The notes beneath the pieces are model-generated. The model had not been told where the DNA came from. It did not search any database and was given only the letters and a program-made list of their open reading frames with translations. A stretch of DNA of 64,000 nucleotides, taken from Streptomyces sp. BK239 (lineage in GTDB: Bacteria; Actinomycetota; Actinomycetes; Streptomycetales; Streptomycetaceae). Numbering within the stretch: the first letter of the stretch is position 1; every line of letters starts with the position of its first letter. Both the position numbers and the translations under genes were made by a program. This document shows, in pieces, positions 30,047-39,263 of the stretch. The stretch spans positions 565,195 through 629,194 of the forward strand of contig NZ_SHKS01000001.1 in assembly GCF_004217285.1 (NCBI RefSeq). Reading direction: 5' to 3'.

Positions 30047-30754
30047 ATGCCTGTGTCGAACGGACGCACGTGCACCGCACGTGATCTCGACAACGCCGCT
30101 CTGGAACTTCTGCGTGCGGCCCGAGATGTGCGCAAAGCCCGCCGCGACGAGGCGACGCAGGTCGACTCGGACCGGCGTCGTCCGCAAAGCCGCCGGCGGC
30201 GCGTCGTCGTGAGGCGTGCGCCTGGCAGGCTCGAGGAGGCCGTCGAAGGCCTCATGCGCTGCCTCGGCTTCCCTCCGTCCACCGCCGCGGACGCCCGGAC
30301 GGTGGGGGCGGAGGAACCGGATCGCGACCGCTTGGCCGACGACTGCGTGCGCCTGGCCATCTGCTTGCGTTCCGGCGTGTGGCGGTTCGCCTTTCCCGAA
30401 GGCGACCCCGGCGGGCTCCGAGAGGACGGAGAGCCCCTGGCGCCGGACGAAGACCTTCCCGCCGCCCGGGACGAGCTGAGGGCCTGGGGCTATGCGGGCC
30501 CTCACCTGGAGAGTCTCGCCCTGCACGTGGTGGCGGGGCACGGTGTTCCCGGCCTCGGCGCACTGACCGGCATGCTGGCCGAAGGTGTGGTCAAGAGCCG
30601 GCAGGAAGAGGTCGACTCCCTGCTGGCGACCGTCCGTCGAGGGTTCGGCCGGGCGGCTCCCGCCCGTCCGGACAGCGCCGTCGGCTCGCCCCGTCCCGAC
30701 CCGCCACGTCCGGGGAAGCCGACCATGGGAGGCCCCGGCGGTCTCGGCGGCTGA
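30047..30754 (+). CDS. Hypothetical protein
   Basis: Open frame of 235 codons with high third-position GC. Not recognised. It is rich in Arg, Asp and Glu with a basic segment near residues 30-60, a helical middle (LEEAVEGLMRCLGFPPST, RLADDCVRLAICLRSGVWRF), and a Pro/Gly-rich tail. No signal peptide or membrane helix. The ATG at 30047 is weakly supported by GGGGG upstream, and a GTG six bases later is an alternative. It stands between the VOC gene and a small membrane protein on the same strand. Confidence 0.5.
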   Translation: MPVSNGRTCTARDLDNAALELLRAARDVRKARRDEATQVDSDRRRPQSRRRRVVVRRAPGRLEEAVEGLMRCLGFPPSTAADARTVGAEEPDRDRLADDCVRLAICLRSGVWRFAFPEGDPGGLREDGEPLAPDEDLPAARDELRAWGYAGPHLESLALHVVAGHGVPGLGALTGMLAEGVVKSRQEEVDSLLATVRRGFGRAAPARPDSAVGSPRPDPPRPGKPTMGGPGGLGG

Positions 30755-30853
30755 GCGGGGGTGCGCGGCCGGTGCGGGCGCGGAGTGCGGGGATGGAACG
30801 CGACGTCTGGGCGCGCGGGGGGCGGGTAGACGGGTCGCGGATGAGGAGGTCTC

Positions 30854-31213
30854 GTGAATCTGGCACGGGGATCGAGCGACGACAGCGGCAGCCTGCTCTG
30901 GGGGCTGGGCGCCATCGCGCTCTACGCGCTGATCAGTTACGGCCTGGACTACCGGGCGCGCGCCCGGCGCGGCTCCCGGCATCCGGCGCGCGAAGCGCTG
31001 CACGACCTCAAGGACCGCGAGGAGCCGCAGTCGCCGCGGCACCGGATCGTCAGCCGCGTGATCATGATCGGCGGAGGGGTGCTCACCGGCCTCGTCGCCT
31101 ACACGACCAGCGGGACCCTGAGGGCCGTGGCAGCCGGGCTGACCGCCGTGGTGGCGGTGACGGCGTGGGCGTACTACGACCATCGCACGGAGACACGCGA
31201 CTCGGCCGGGTGA
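30854..31213 (+). CDS. Small integral membrane protein
   Basis: Protein of 119 residues with an N-terminal helix (LLWGLGAIALYALISYGLDY) and two C-terminal hydrophobic segments (IVSRVIMIGGGVLTGLVAY and RAVAAGLTAVVAVTAWAYY) separated by a charged loop. The GTG start is strongly supported by AGGAGG at 30843-30848. No family recognised. The YihY gene reads towards it from the other side (convergent). Confidence 0.7.
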   Translation: MNLARGSSDDSGSLLWGLGAIALYALISYGLDYRARARRGSRHPAREALHDLKDREEPQSPRHRIVSRVIMIGGGVLTGLVAYTTSGTLRAVAAGLTAVVAVTAWAYYDHRTETRDSAG

Positions 31214-31273
31214 GGACAGTGACGCCAACGGCGGTGCCCGTCACATGAGTTGACGGGCACCGTCGTACGCCCG

Positions 31274-32239
31274 TCAGTCGCCGGGGCCCGGGTCGGGACG
31301 CACGGCCTCGGCGATCCCGGCGCGGGCCGCCTCCAGTTGGGCGGCGAACGCGATGCCGAGGAACAGGGCCACACCCGTCAGGTTGGCCCACAGCATCAGC
31401 GCGACGAAGGCCGTCAGTGGCCCGTACACCGCACCGAACGCCCCGCTCTCCGCGACGTACAGCGCCAGCAGCCAGGTGGCCGCGACCCACAGCACCAGAT
31501 GCACCGCCGAGCCGAACGCCAGCCAGGTGTAACCGGGTTGGTCCCGGCGCGGGGCCCAGCGGAAGATCACCGCGGAGCCGACCCAGGCGAGCAGCACACC
31601 GAGCGGGACCCTCAGCGCACCCCACCAGTCGAGGTGGGACCGCGACAGCCTCAGGGCCTCGACGACCGCGTTCCCGACGGCGCCCCCCGCGACGAGGAGC
31701 AGGAAACCGGCGACCGTCGGCATGCCCGCGGCCAGTGAAAGCAGCAGTGACCGGCCGTACTTGGCGAGGAACGGACGGTCGCGCTCGATGCCGTAGATAC
31801 GGTTGGCGCCCCGCTCCACCTGCCCCATCGCCGAGGCCAGGTTCAGCAGGGCGAAGCCCAGCCCCAGCCACATCGCGACGGCGCTGCCGACGCCCGAGCC
31901 GGCGCTGTGCTCGGCGGCGCCGAGCGCCTCCTCGACCAGCCGGGAGCTCGCGCCCGGGACGATCCGGCCGAGGGTGAGTTCGACGATCCGGCCCACGCTC
32001 TCGGTGTGCGCGGCGGTGGCCACGCCGACCAGCGCGATGGTGAACGGCACCATGCCCAGGACCACTTGGAACGCGAGCGAGCGGGAGCTGCTGAAGCCGT
32101 CGGCGTAACGGAACCGAGCGAACGCGTCCAGCAGCAGCCGGCGGCCGCCGTAGCGCCGGAGGGCGGTGAGCGCCTCGTCGCCGGAGAGTTCCTCCCCGAT
32201 CATGTCCCGCGTCTGCGGGACATGCACAACGGTCCCCAT
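31274..32239 (-). CDS. YihY/BrkB-family inner membrane protein
   Basis: Polytopic membrane protein of 321 residues with about six hydrophobic helices, formerly annotated as RNase BN and now seen as a membrane protein of unknown role. Family marks include the N-terminal FRYADGFSSSRSLAFQVVLG segment and PGASSRLVEEAL. It starts just after the upstream DUF6411 gene (24 nt gap), suggesting co-transcription of 32506-31274. Confidence 0.88.
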   Translation of the reverse strand: MGTVVHVPQTRDMIGEELSGDEALTALRRYGGRRLLLDAFARFRYADGFSSSRSLAFQVVLGMVPFTIALVGVATAAHTESVGRIVELTLGRIVPGASSRLVEEALGAAEHSAGSGVGSAVAMWLGLGFALLNLASAMGQVERGANRIYGIERDRPFLAKYGRSLLLSLAAGMPTVAGFLLLVAGGAVGNAVVEALRLSRSHLDWWGALRVPLGVLLAWVGSAVIFRWAPRRDQPGYTWLAFGSAVHLVLWVAATWLLALYVAESGAFGAVYGPLTAFVALMLWANLTGVALFLGIAFAAQLEAARAGIAEAVRPDPGPGD

Positions 32240-32263
32240 ACCGCCCCCGTTCGGTTCCGGTTC

Positions 32264-32506
32264 CTAGAACGGCATGTGGCCGCGCGCGCGGCGACCGGCC
32301 GACCCGCTGCGGCTCACCGCGCGGGAGCTGCTGTGGAACGGCTTGCTGAAGAGTTTGCCCAGTACGCCGGGCGCCTTGCCGCCGGCGCGCGCGCCGACGC
32401 CGAGGGAGCGCTGTGTGCCGCGCTCGGGGTGACGCGACAGGCGCGGGACGAGGAAGGCCAGCACGGCCAGGACCACACAGACGCCGATGACGACGGCGAC
32501 CACCAT
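32264..32506 (-). CDS. Short single-TM protein (DUF6411-like)
   Basis: Protein of 80 residues: an N-terminal helix (VVAVVIGVCVVLAVLAFLV) followed by a basic tail with HPERGTQRSLGVGARAGG and an RGHMPF end. This matches a small conserved Streptomyces family. The ATG at 32506 is chosen because AAGGAG lies about 8 nt upstream. Confidence 0.75.
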   Translation of the reverse strand: MVVAVVIGVCVVLAVLAFLVPRLSRHPERGTQRSLGVGARAGGKAPGVLGKLFSKPFHSSSRAVSRSGSAGRRARGHMPF

Positions 32507-32621
32507 GAGTCGGCTCCTTCGTACGAGGGGGATTCCACGGTCACCGACACGTGTGCCCCGTCTCCTCGCACCTAAGGACTCCGACCGCCCTGGAAGAAGC
32601 CGGGGTCTGTTCCCGTCGACG

Positions 32622-34430
32622 TCACACCGTGTCGCGGAGCGCGCCCCAGGTCTCGCGGCCCACGACGCCGTCGGCCTTGAGTCCCCGGTCGCCCTGGAAG
32701 CCGCGCACCGCGCTCTCCGTGCCGGGGCCGAAGACGCCGTCCGCACCGTCGCCGCCGACGTCGTAGCCGCGCCGGATGAGCATGCACTGCACCTGGACCA
32801 CGCGTTTGCCGCTGTCCCCCGGGCCGGTGCGCTTCTTGCCCGCGTAGTGGGTGCAGTCGGAGATCCAGGGCGGGGCCGTCGGCCCGGGGGCGGTGCTGCT
32901 CGGAGAGGGCTCGGCGGAGCCGCTCGGCTCGGCGGAAGCGCCCGGCCGGCCGCCAGGAGCGGAGGGGTCCGCGGGGCGGTCGCCGCCGGCGGGGGCGGAA
33001 CCCACGGGCGGCGCGGCGCCGGGCCCTGCGGGGGCGCCCGTGTCCCGGCGGGCCGCGCCCTCGGCGGACACCCCGGGCGACGGAACGGCCCCCGGAGAGG
33101 AGGGGGCCTCGTCGACGACGGTCCCGGAGGAGCCGGAGGAGCGTGAGGAGGCGGACGGGACCGATCCCGGGCGATGGGCGGTGGTGGAGGCGTCCTGGCG
33201 GGTGAGGACGAAGGCTCCGGTGGCCACGACGCACAGCGTGACGCCGACGGCCGTGGCCAGTAACGGCTTCCGCCGTGTCCAGGCGGGGGCGCCCGCCGGG
33301 CGTAAGCGGGGCGCGGGCGCAGCGGGCGTCTGCGCCCGCGGTGCGTCCTGCCGCGCGGCTTCCCGGTCCTCCGGTACGGCCGGTGTGCTCGCCGGCGTCA
33401 CCGTCGCGGCGGCGGTGGCGGGAGCCGTCCGGTGGAGGCCGGTCCGTCGCTCGGCGGCGAGGCGGTGCAGCGTCTCGTAGGCACGCTGCCGGGCGAGCAC
33501 CCGGCCGGCCAGCGGCTCGGGCCAGTCCGGCGCACCGGTGTGCGCCGCGGCCGCCTCGACCAGTTGCCGCGGAGTGGGGCGCCGCTCGGGCTCCTTGGCC
33601 AGGCACGCGGTCAGCAGCGCGCCGAGCGCCGCGTCCGCCGAGGCGATGGCGCCGATCAGCTCCGGGTCCGGCTCCTCGAACGCCACCCGGTGCATCACGT
33701 CGACGCCCGTGCCGTCGCCGAACGGGGCGTGCCCGGCCGCCGCGTAGACCAGGGTCCCTGCGAGGGAGAACACGTCCGACGCGGTGTCCGACCGGCCCGT
33801 CCTGAGATGTTCCGGGGACATGTAGGCGGGGGTGCCCACCCGGATGCCCGTGCCGGTGATCGAACTCGCGTCCACGGCCTTGGAGATGCCGAAGTCGATC
33901 ACATGCGCGCCGCGGACGGACAGCAGCACGTTGGACGGTTTCAGATCCCGGTGCACGATCCCGGCGGCGGCGAGGTCGGCGAGCGCGCGCCCCAGCTCGG
34001 CGGTCAGCCGCCAGACCGTCGCCGGGGCGAGGGCGCCGTGCTCGCGCACGACATCCGTGAGGTCGGGTCCAGGGACGTACTCGGTGGCCATCCACAGCAG
34101 TTCGTCGCGGAAACCCGTGCCGCACAGCCTCGGCGTGTGCGGGGTGCGCAGCCGTGCGTGCACCGAGGCCTCGCGCTCGAACCGGCGCCGGAACCTGACG
34201 TCCTCGGCGTACTCCGGCCTGATCACCTTCACGGCCACCAGACCGGGGCTGTCGTCCAGGGGACGGGCCAGATAGACCCGTCCCATGCCGCCGCTGCCGA
34301 GCAGGGCCAGCGGGACGAAGGGGCCCACCTCGGCGGGGTCACCGACGCGCAGGGGGGAGGCGCCGGTCTCTCGCAGGGCGACGGCCTCGACCGTCGCCGG
34401 TTCCGGCGGCGCCGACCGTCGTTCTGACAC
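32622..34430 (-). CDS. Ser/Thr protein kinase with C-terminal peptidoglycan-binding domain
   Basis: Receptor-like kinase of 602 residues. The kinase domain (about 37-310) has glycine loop LLGSGGMGRVYLAR, Lys68, HRD at 160-162 (IVHRDLKPSN), DFG at 179-181 and MSPEH. A Pro/Ala-rich linker precedes one membrane helix (LLATAVGVTLCVVATGAFVL, about 396-415), then an extracellular Ser/Pro/Gly-rich stalk and a PG_binding_1 domain (GDSGKRVVQVQCMLIRRGYD to the end). It may report cell-wall state, by analogy with PASTA kinases. The gene is monocistronic-looking, with the small DUF4190 gene upstream. Confidence 0.93.
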   Translation of the reverse strand: MSERRSAPPEPATVEAVALRETGASPLRVGDPAEVGPFVPLALLGSGGMGRVYLARPLDDSPGLVAVKVIRPEYAEDVRFRRRFEREASVHARLRTPHTPRLCGTGFRDELLWMATEYVPGPDLTDVVREHGALAPATVWRLTAELGRALADLAAAGIVHRDLKPSNVLLSVRGAHVIDFGISKAVDASSITGTGIRVGTPAYMSPEHLRTGRSDTASDVFSLAGTLVYAAAGHAPFGDGTGVDVMHRVAFEEPDPELIGAIASADAALGALLTACLAKEPERRPTPRQLVEAAAAHTGAPDWPEPLAGRVLARQRAYETLHRLAAERRTGLHRTAPATAAATVTPASTPAVPEDREAARQDAPRAQTPAAPAPRLRPAGAPAWTRRKPLLATAVGVTLCVVATGAFVLTRQDASTTAHRPGSVPSASSRSSGSSGTVVDEAPSSPGAVPSPGVSAEGAARRDTGAPAGPGAAPPVGSAPAGGDRPADPSAPGGRPGASAEPSGSAEPSPSSTAPGPTAPPWISDCTHYAGKKRTGPGDSGKRVVQVQCMLIRRGYDVGGDGADGVFGPGTESAVRGFQGDRGLKADGVVGRETWGALRDTV

Positions 34431-34523
34431 GGAACCCCCGAAGTGATGTGCGCCTTGCGCCAGTTCGCCAGTACACCAGTTCGCCCTGAAGGAGACGAGG
34501 CTATCCCAGCACCGGCACCGGCG

Positions 34524-34811
34524 TCAGCCGCCCACGTACCAGCTGAATCCGCCGTTGCTGGCGGCGACGGCCAGCAGCACCAGCCAGAGGACCACGTCGA
34601 CGACACCCAGGACGATGCCGGCCTTCGCCATCCCGGCGCCGTTGCGCGTGCCGGCCTGCCGCATGGCGACCGAGCCGAAGACGATGGCCAGCGGGCCCAG
34701 GACGATGTTGAGGAGGAACAGGCCGACGATGCCGCAGCACAGGCTCGCGATCGCCATGCCGTTGGTGCGCGAACCGGAGGACGCGGTGGAGGAACTTCCG
34801 TAACTCGACAT
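34524..34811 (-). CDS. DUF4190-type small membrane protein
   Basis: Protein of 95 residues: a Ser/Tyr-rich head (SSYGSSSTASSGSRTN) then two hydrophobic segments (AIASLCCGIVGLFLLNIVLG and GIVLGVVDVVLWLVLLAVAA) around VFGSVAMRQAGTRNGAG. This is the DUF4190 pattern. The ATG at 34811 is chosen at the start of the head. Confidence 0.75.
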   Translation of the reverse strand: MSSYGSSSTASSGSRTNGMAIASLCCGIVGLFLLNIVLGPLAIVFGSVAMRQAGTRNGAGMAKAGIVLGVVDVVLWLVLLAVAASNGGFSWYVGG

Positions 34812-34966
34812 TGCATACTCCCGATTGACGGTGGCGCGGCCCGAACGGGCCGCGCTGTACTTGCCTTTCGCTGACACTCCGAATGCCCCTTTGGTGCCGG
34901 GCCATGTCAACGCACCGTCAGATCAAGCGCTTTGGTCGAGTGCGCCCTCCGGGAGCGCGGGTGCCG

Positions 34967-36046
34967 CTACTTGCCGACGGGCTTGCCGCCTCCCCACGCC
35001 CAGGCGAGCCGGTCGGCGCCGGACTGGTTGGTCGTCTCCAGCCAGGGGCGCGACGGGGGGCCGACCAGCTTCTGGATCGAGTAGATGTCGTCGGTGCGCA
35101 GGCCCGGCCAGTAGACGGAGCCCATCTTCAGCTCGCGGAAGGTGTCGGTGACGGCCTGGATGAAGTTGACGTAGTTGTCGTCCGGGGTGGCCTTGTCGTA
35201 GTTCAGGCCGGTGGTCATCGGGGCCCCGAACTCGTCCGCGACCGTGCGGTTCGCGCAGTCGCCGATGCGCACCTTGAGGTCGGCCACCCACTGGTCGTAG
35301 GTGGCGTAGTCCTTCCAGAAGCCGTAGTGGTGCAGCGACAGGTAGGTGCCCTTGAGGCGCGGATCGGCGCAGACGGTGGTGACGTGGTCGTTGTAGCCGG
35401 CGCCGCTGACGAACACCCGGTTGCGCGGCACGGACTTGTAGGTGTCGAGCCACTTCGCGGCGATGTCCGCCCACTGGGCGTCCGTGTAGCCGTGCGGCTC
35501 GTTCATCGGCTCGAAGTAGACGCGCTTGTCGTCCTTGTACTCCTTGACGACGGTCTTCCACATCGGCCAGTAGGCCGCCTCGTCGTCGATGAAGCCGTCC
35601 TTGCGCGGACCGGTGCCCTCCCAGTAGGACACGATCACCTTGAAGCCCTGGTCGGACGCCGCGTCGATGACACCGCGGTACGACTTCCAGTACGCGCCGT
35701 TCACCGTGTACGGGTTGATCGGCAGCCGCACGGTGTTGGCGCCCAGGTTGGCGCGGAACGCGGCGATGACGCGGGTCGCCTTGGCGTAGGTCTGACGGTA
35801 GGTGTCGGTCGTCGACAGGCCGGAGAGCTGGAGGAGGTCGTCGGCGAAGTTGTCCCGGGGGTCGGCCCAGTTGACGCCCTTGAACTGGGTGGTGTCCTGG
35901 GCGGGCCGGGCGGCGGCGGAGGCGGGCGCGCCGGCGAGCATGCTGCCGCCGACCGCGGCCAGGGCGACGGCGACGAGGGCGGCTCTCGTACGCGGCGCGC
36001 GGGAGGGGGTGGCGGGGGTGGGACGAACCGCGGGGGGAGTGCGCAT
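34967..36046 (-). CDS. Secreted glycoside hydrolase family 5 cellulase
   Basis: Exported endoglucanase-type enzyme of 359 residues. The signal peptide covers about residues 1-46 (RAALVAVALAAVGGSMLAG, cleavage after ASA). The catalytic domain has the acid/base Glu in YFEPMNEPHGY and the nucleophile Glu in TVADEFGAPM, plus family residues in GANTVRLPINPYT, SLHHYGFWKD and GSVYWPGL. No carbohydrate-binding module is attached. Two palindromic operators lie 156-204 nt upstream of the start, implying sugar-responsive repression. The substrate is likely beta-1,4-glucan. Confidence 0.92.
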   Translation of the reverse strand: MRTPPAVRPTPATPSRAPRTRAALVAVALAAVGGSMLAGAPASAAARPAQDTTQFKGVNWADPRDNFADDLLQLSGLSTTDTYRQTYAKATRVIAAFRANLGANTVRLPINPYTVNGAYWKSYRGVIDAASDQGFKVIVSYWEGTGPRKDGFIDDEAAYWPMWKTVVKEYKDDKRVYFEPMNEPHGYTDAQWADIAAKWLDTYKSVPRNRVFVSGAGYNDHVTTVCADPRLKGTYLSLHHYGFWKDYATYDQWVADLKVRIGDCANRTVADEFGAPMTTGLNYDKATPDDNYVNFIQAVTDTFRELKMGSVYWPGLRTDDIYSIQKLVGPPSRPWLETTNQSGADRLAWAWGGGKPVGK

Positions 36047-36390
36047 CAGCTGGGCCTTCCGGGAGCTGGGGCTGGGAGCTGGGGGGACTGGGGGGAGGGG
36101 AGGGGGTCGGATCGGGAACCGAGGAGGTGGGGGGAGGGGGATCGGAAACCGAGGGGGCACGGGGTGGGGAAGGTGGCCGTGGGGGAGCGGACAGATCCGG
36201 CATGTTTACGTGAACATTGCGATGCGAGGGCCGGATGTTTACGTAAACATCGCGGCGCCGGAATCGTGGCACCCGTCCGGGTGATCGTCAAGGTTTCCCG
36301 CGCGTAACATCCGCCCCGGGAGTGTCCGGCCGGGGAGTGCCAGAATGGTCCCGCCGATCTGTCGATCCACCGATCCACCCGGGGTTTCTC
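36047..36390. other. Intergenic region with G-rich tract and operators
   Basis: Divergent gap between the GH5 and TetR genes. It holds a G-rich run (36061-36180) and paired palindromes at 36202-36250. No gene. Confidence 0.6.
36202..36250. promoter_or_regulatory. Two palindromic operators upstream of the GH5 gene
   Basis: 36202-36217 reads ATGTTTACGTGAACAT, one mismatch from a palindrome; 36235-36250 reads ATGTTTACGTAAACAT, a perfect 16-bp palindrome. Centres are 33 bp apart, about three helical turns. The shape fits a LacI/GntR-type repressor; the site differs from the CebR consensus as I remember it. The binding protein is unknown. Confidence 0.75.
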
Positions 36391-37011
36391 GTGTCGAAGT
36401 CCGTGGCCCGCGAGCCGTTGCGGAGCAACGCGCGGTCCAACCGGGCGCGCATCCTCGCCACCGCCCGCCGGGAGCTCGGCCGCGATCCGGACGTCACCCT
36501 GGAGGAACTGGCCAAGGCCGCCGGCGTCGTACGGCGGACGCTCTTCGGGCACTTCCCCGGGCGGGCCGCGCTGCTGGAGGCGCTCGCGGAGGAGGCCGCC
36601 GAGACCCTGCGGAGCACGGTGGCGGCGGCGTCACGGCCGGACGAGCCCGCCGACCGGGCGCTGGCGTACTTCACGTTCTCGATCTGGCCGGTGGGCGACC
36701 GCTACCGGATGCTTCTGGCGCTCGCCCGGCGTGACCTGGGCGCGGAGCGGGTGGCGGAGATCCTCGCGGTGGCCCGCGACGAGGTCACCGCCGTCCTGGA
36801 GCGCGGCCAGCGGGACGGCGTCTTCCCGGCGCACCTCCCGGCGCCCGTGCTGAGCGCGGGCCTGGAGGCGATGAGCGTCGCCCTGCTGGAGCAGGTCAAC
36901 ACGGGCGCCTGGGAGGACGACGGCACCCGCCTCGCGGTGGCGACGCTGGTGGCGGCGGGAGTGCCGGAGGAGCGGGCGGCGAGGGTGGTGGCGGAGGTCG
37001 TCTCCGCGTAG
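36391..37011 (+). CDS. TetR-family transcriptional regulator
   Basis: Regulator of 206 residues. The N-terminal helix-turn-helix reads ARILATARRELGRDPDVTLE and LAKAAGVVRRTLFGHFPGRA. The C-terminal ligand domain is helical. The GTG at 36391, reading VSKSVAREPLRSNAR, is chosen because the region upstream lacks domain character. It precedes the MFS exporter gene on the same strand by 385 nt, so regulation of that pump is the likely role. Confidence 0.9.
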   Translation: MSKSVAREPLRSNARSNRARILATARRELGRDPDVTLEELAKAAGVVRRTLFGHFPGRAALLEALAEEAAETLRSTVAAASRPDEPADRALAYFTFSIWPVGDRYRMLLALARRDLGAERVAEILAVARDEVTAVLERGQRDGVFPAHLPAPVLSAGLEAMSVALLEQVNTGAWEDDGTRLAVATLVAAGVPEERAARVVAEVVSA

Positions 37012-37396
37012 CACGAGGGAGGGCGCTGCCGGTTGACGTGACGCCGGGGCGCCCTGCTCGGGCGAGGCCTTGACGCCTAGGCGTGCCCCCTGAGGCGTTC
37101 ACCTTCCCCACCCACAGGCGCACGCCTCCTCTCTCCCCCCAGGTGTCCATCACTCCCCACCGGGCATCCGTCTCCACCTCCCCTTCTCCCATCTCCGCCC
37201 GCACGGCGCAGTGTTGGGGCCTCCCGTTGTCACCGTCCGTTCGCCCGGCCGTCCGTTGTCGGGTGGGGTGTCCGGGGCCGGGTGGGGCACACGGGTCATG
37301 GCCTTCGAAGCTCGCGTCGGCCTTATTTGCACATGAGTGAGCAAGAACCTAAGCTGCACACCGATGGGCAATTAACTCGTTCGCTAGGAGCACCTC
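37012..37396. other. Gene-poor gap ahead of the MFS gene
   Basis: Contains pyrimidine-rich DNA, the imperfect dyad at 37327-37344 and the ribosome site AGGAG at 37387-37391. No coding frame recognised. Confidence 0.45.
37327..37344. promoter_or_regulatory. Possible regulator site in the MFS promoter
   Basis: TTGCACATGAGTGAGCAA has near-symmetric arms (TTGCACA and TGAGCAA, six of seven paired) 53 nt before the MFS ATG. A candidate for the upstream TetR protein. Confidence 0.4.
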
Positions 37397-39070
37397 ATGC
37401 CCTCCCTCGCCGGCACACCCGAAGAGAAGACGACACGCCCGTACCCCCGCCGCTGGTGGGCCCTGCTCGTGCTCTGCCTGAGCCTGCTGATCGTGGTCAT
37501 GGCGAACACCTCGCTGATCGTGGCCGCCCCCGCGATGACCGCCGACCTGGGGCTGAGCAGCAGTGACCTGCAGTGGGTCATCGACGGCTACACCGTCCCG
37601 TACGCCGCGCTGATGCTGGTGCTGGGGGCGATCGGCGACAAGTACAGCCGCCGGGGCGCGCTGGTCACGGGGCTCGTGCTGTTCGCCGGCGGGTCGGTCA
37701 TGGGCAGCCTGGTGGACCGCACGGAGCTGGTCATAGCGGCCCGCGCCGTCATGGGCGTCGGCGCGGCCGTGGTGATGCCGGCGACGCTGTCCCTGCTCGT
37801 GGCGATCTTCCCCCGCGAGGAGCGGGCCAGGGCCATCACCGCCTGGACGGCGACCTCCGGTCTCGCCATCGCCGTGGGACCGCTCGTCGCCGGCTGGCTG
37901 CTGAAGGACCACGCCTGGGGCTCGACCTTCCTGATCAACGTACCGATCGCCGTCGTCGCCGTGCTGGGCGCGCTGACGCTGGTCCCGCCGTCCAAGGCGG
38001 CCGGCATGGGCCGTATCGACTACGTCGGCGGCCTGCTGTCCATCGTCTCCGTCGGCTCCCTCGTCTACGCGACCATCGAGGGCCCACACTTCGGCTGGGG
38101 CGTCGGCCCGGTCACCGCCGCGGTCGTCGCCGGCGTGGGTCTCGCGGCCTTCGTGGCCTGGGAGTTGCGTCACCCGCGGCCCATGCTGGACGTGCGCAGG
38201 TTCGCACAGCGCCCCTTCAGCGGCTCCATGCTCGCCGTGCTGTTCTTCTTCTTCGGCACCTTCGGGGCGATCTACTACTCGACGCAGTTCCTGCAGTTCG
38301 TCCTCGGCTACGACGCCCTGGAGACCGGGGTCCGGCTGCTGCCGCTGGCCGGCGCCGTCTTCGCCGGAGCCGCCGCCACCGGGCGGCTGACGCCGAGGCT
38401 GGGCGTGAAGGCGATGGTCGGCTCCGGCATGGTCGTCGGCACCGCCGGTGTTCTGCTCCTCACCCGGATCGACACGGGCTCCGCGTACACCGACTTCCTG
38501 GCGCCGATGCTGCTGCTGGGCTTCGCCATCGGGCTGAGCGTGTCCCCGGCGACGGACACCATCATGGGCTCCTTCCCGGAGAGCGAACTCGGCGTCGGCG
38601 GCGGCGCGAACGACACCGCGCTGGAACTCGGCGGCTCGCTCGGCATCGCCGTGCTCGGCTCGCTGCTCGGCACGGCCTACCGGGACGAACTGACCGACCT
38701 CGTCGGAGGCAGGCTTCCGGCGGCGGCGATGCAGGCGGCGCAGGACTCGGTCGGCGGCGGCCTCGCGGTCGCCCAGCGGATCGCCCAGGATCCGTCCGGC
38801 GGCCCCCGCCAGGCCCAGGCCCTCGCGGACGCCGTCCACCAGGCCTTCGCCCACGGCGTCGCCCAGACCAGCCTGATCGGCGGCGTCATCATGGCCGCCG
38901 GCACCCTGATCGTCCTGGCCGTACTGCCCGGCCGCCGCGCAACGGTCGCGGATCGCCCGGCGCCGGACGCGGGTGAAACCACCGGCGAGGCCGCCGCTGA
39001 GACCGTGGATCACGAGGCCGAGGCGAACGAGGCCGAGGCGAGCCCGGCCGGACCGACGCGTCGGCGCTAG
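37397..39070 (+). CDS. MFS drug exporter, DHA2 type (14 membrane helices)
   Basis: Exporter of 557 residues of the EmrB/QacA group, proton-driven efflux of drugs or metabolites. Motif A GDKYSRRGALVTG and motif C-like segment GPLVAGWLL are visible, with about 14 hydrophobic helices. The Glu/Ala-rich C-terminal tail (about 525-557) is cytoplasmic. ATG supported by AGGAG at 37387-37391. The MerR-type promoter and split marR gene follow downstream. Confidence 0.92.
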   Translation: MPSLAGTPEEKTTRPYPRRWWALLVLCLSLLIVVMANTSLIVAAPAMTADLGLSSSDLQWVIDGYTVPYAALMLVLGAIGDKYSRRGALVTGLVLFAGGSVMGSLVDRTELVIAARAVMGVGAAVVMPATLSLLVAIFPREERARAITAWTATSGLAIAVGPLVAGWLLKDHAWGSTFLINVPIAVVAVLGALTLVPPSKAAGMGRIDYVGGLLSIVSVGSLVYATIEGPHFGWGVGPVTAAVVAGVGLAAFVAWELRHPRPMLDVRRFAQRPFSGSMLAVLFFFFGTFGAIYYSTQFLQFVLGYDALETGVRLLPLAGAVFAGAAATGRLTPRLGVKAMVGSGMVVGTAGVLLLTRIDTGSAYTDFLAPMLLLGFAIGLSVSPATDTIMGSFPESELGVGGGANDTALELGGSLGIAVLGSLLGTAYRDELTDLVGGRLPAAAMQAAQDSVGGGLAVAQRIAQDPSGGPRQAQALADAVHQAFAHGVAQTSLIGGVIMAAGTLIVLAVLPGRRATVADRPAPDAGETTGEAAAETVDHEAEANEAEASPAGPTRRR

Positions 39071-39137
39071 GACCACCACCGATGGTTTGAGCGAACAGCA
39101 ACTGGGCGATCTGGTCCATGAGTTGGCCGGATCGCCC

Positions 39138-39168
39138 TTGACCTCAAGTCCAGTTGAGTTCCTACGGT
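39138..39168 (+). promoter_or_regulatory. MerR-type promoter with 19-bp spacer
   Basis: TTGACC at 39138-39143 and TACGGT at 39163-39168 are separated by 19 bp holding the dyad CTCAAG/TTGAG. Long-spacer promoters with such a dyad are the hallmark of MerR-family activation. It drives the marR gene starting at 39213. The responsible MerR protein is not adjacent. Confidence 0.55.
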
Positions 39169-39263
39169 CGATCTTGTCGAACCGACTCCGACCAACGACA
39201 GGGATTCCGGCCATGGAGTACTCGCACAGCGACAACGACCTGATCAAGCAGCCCATCGGCTAC

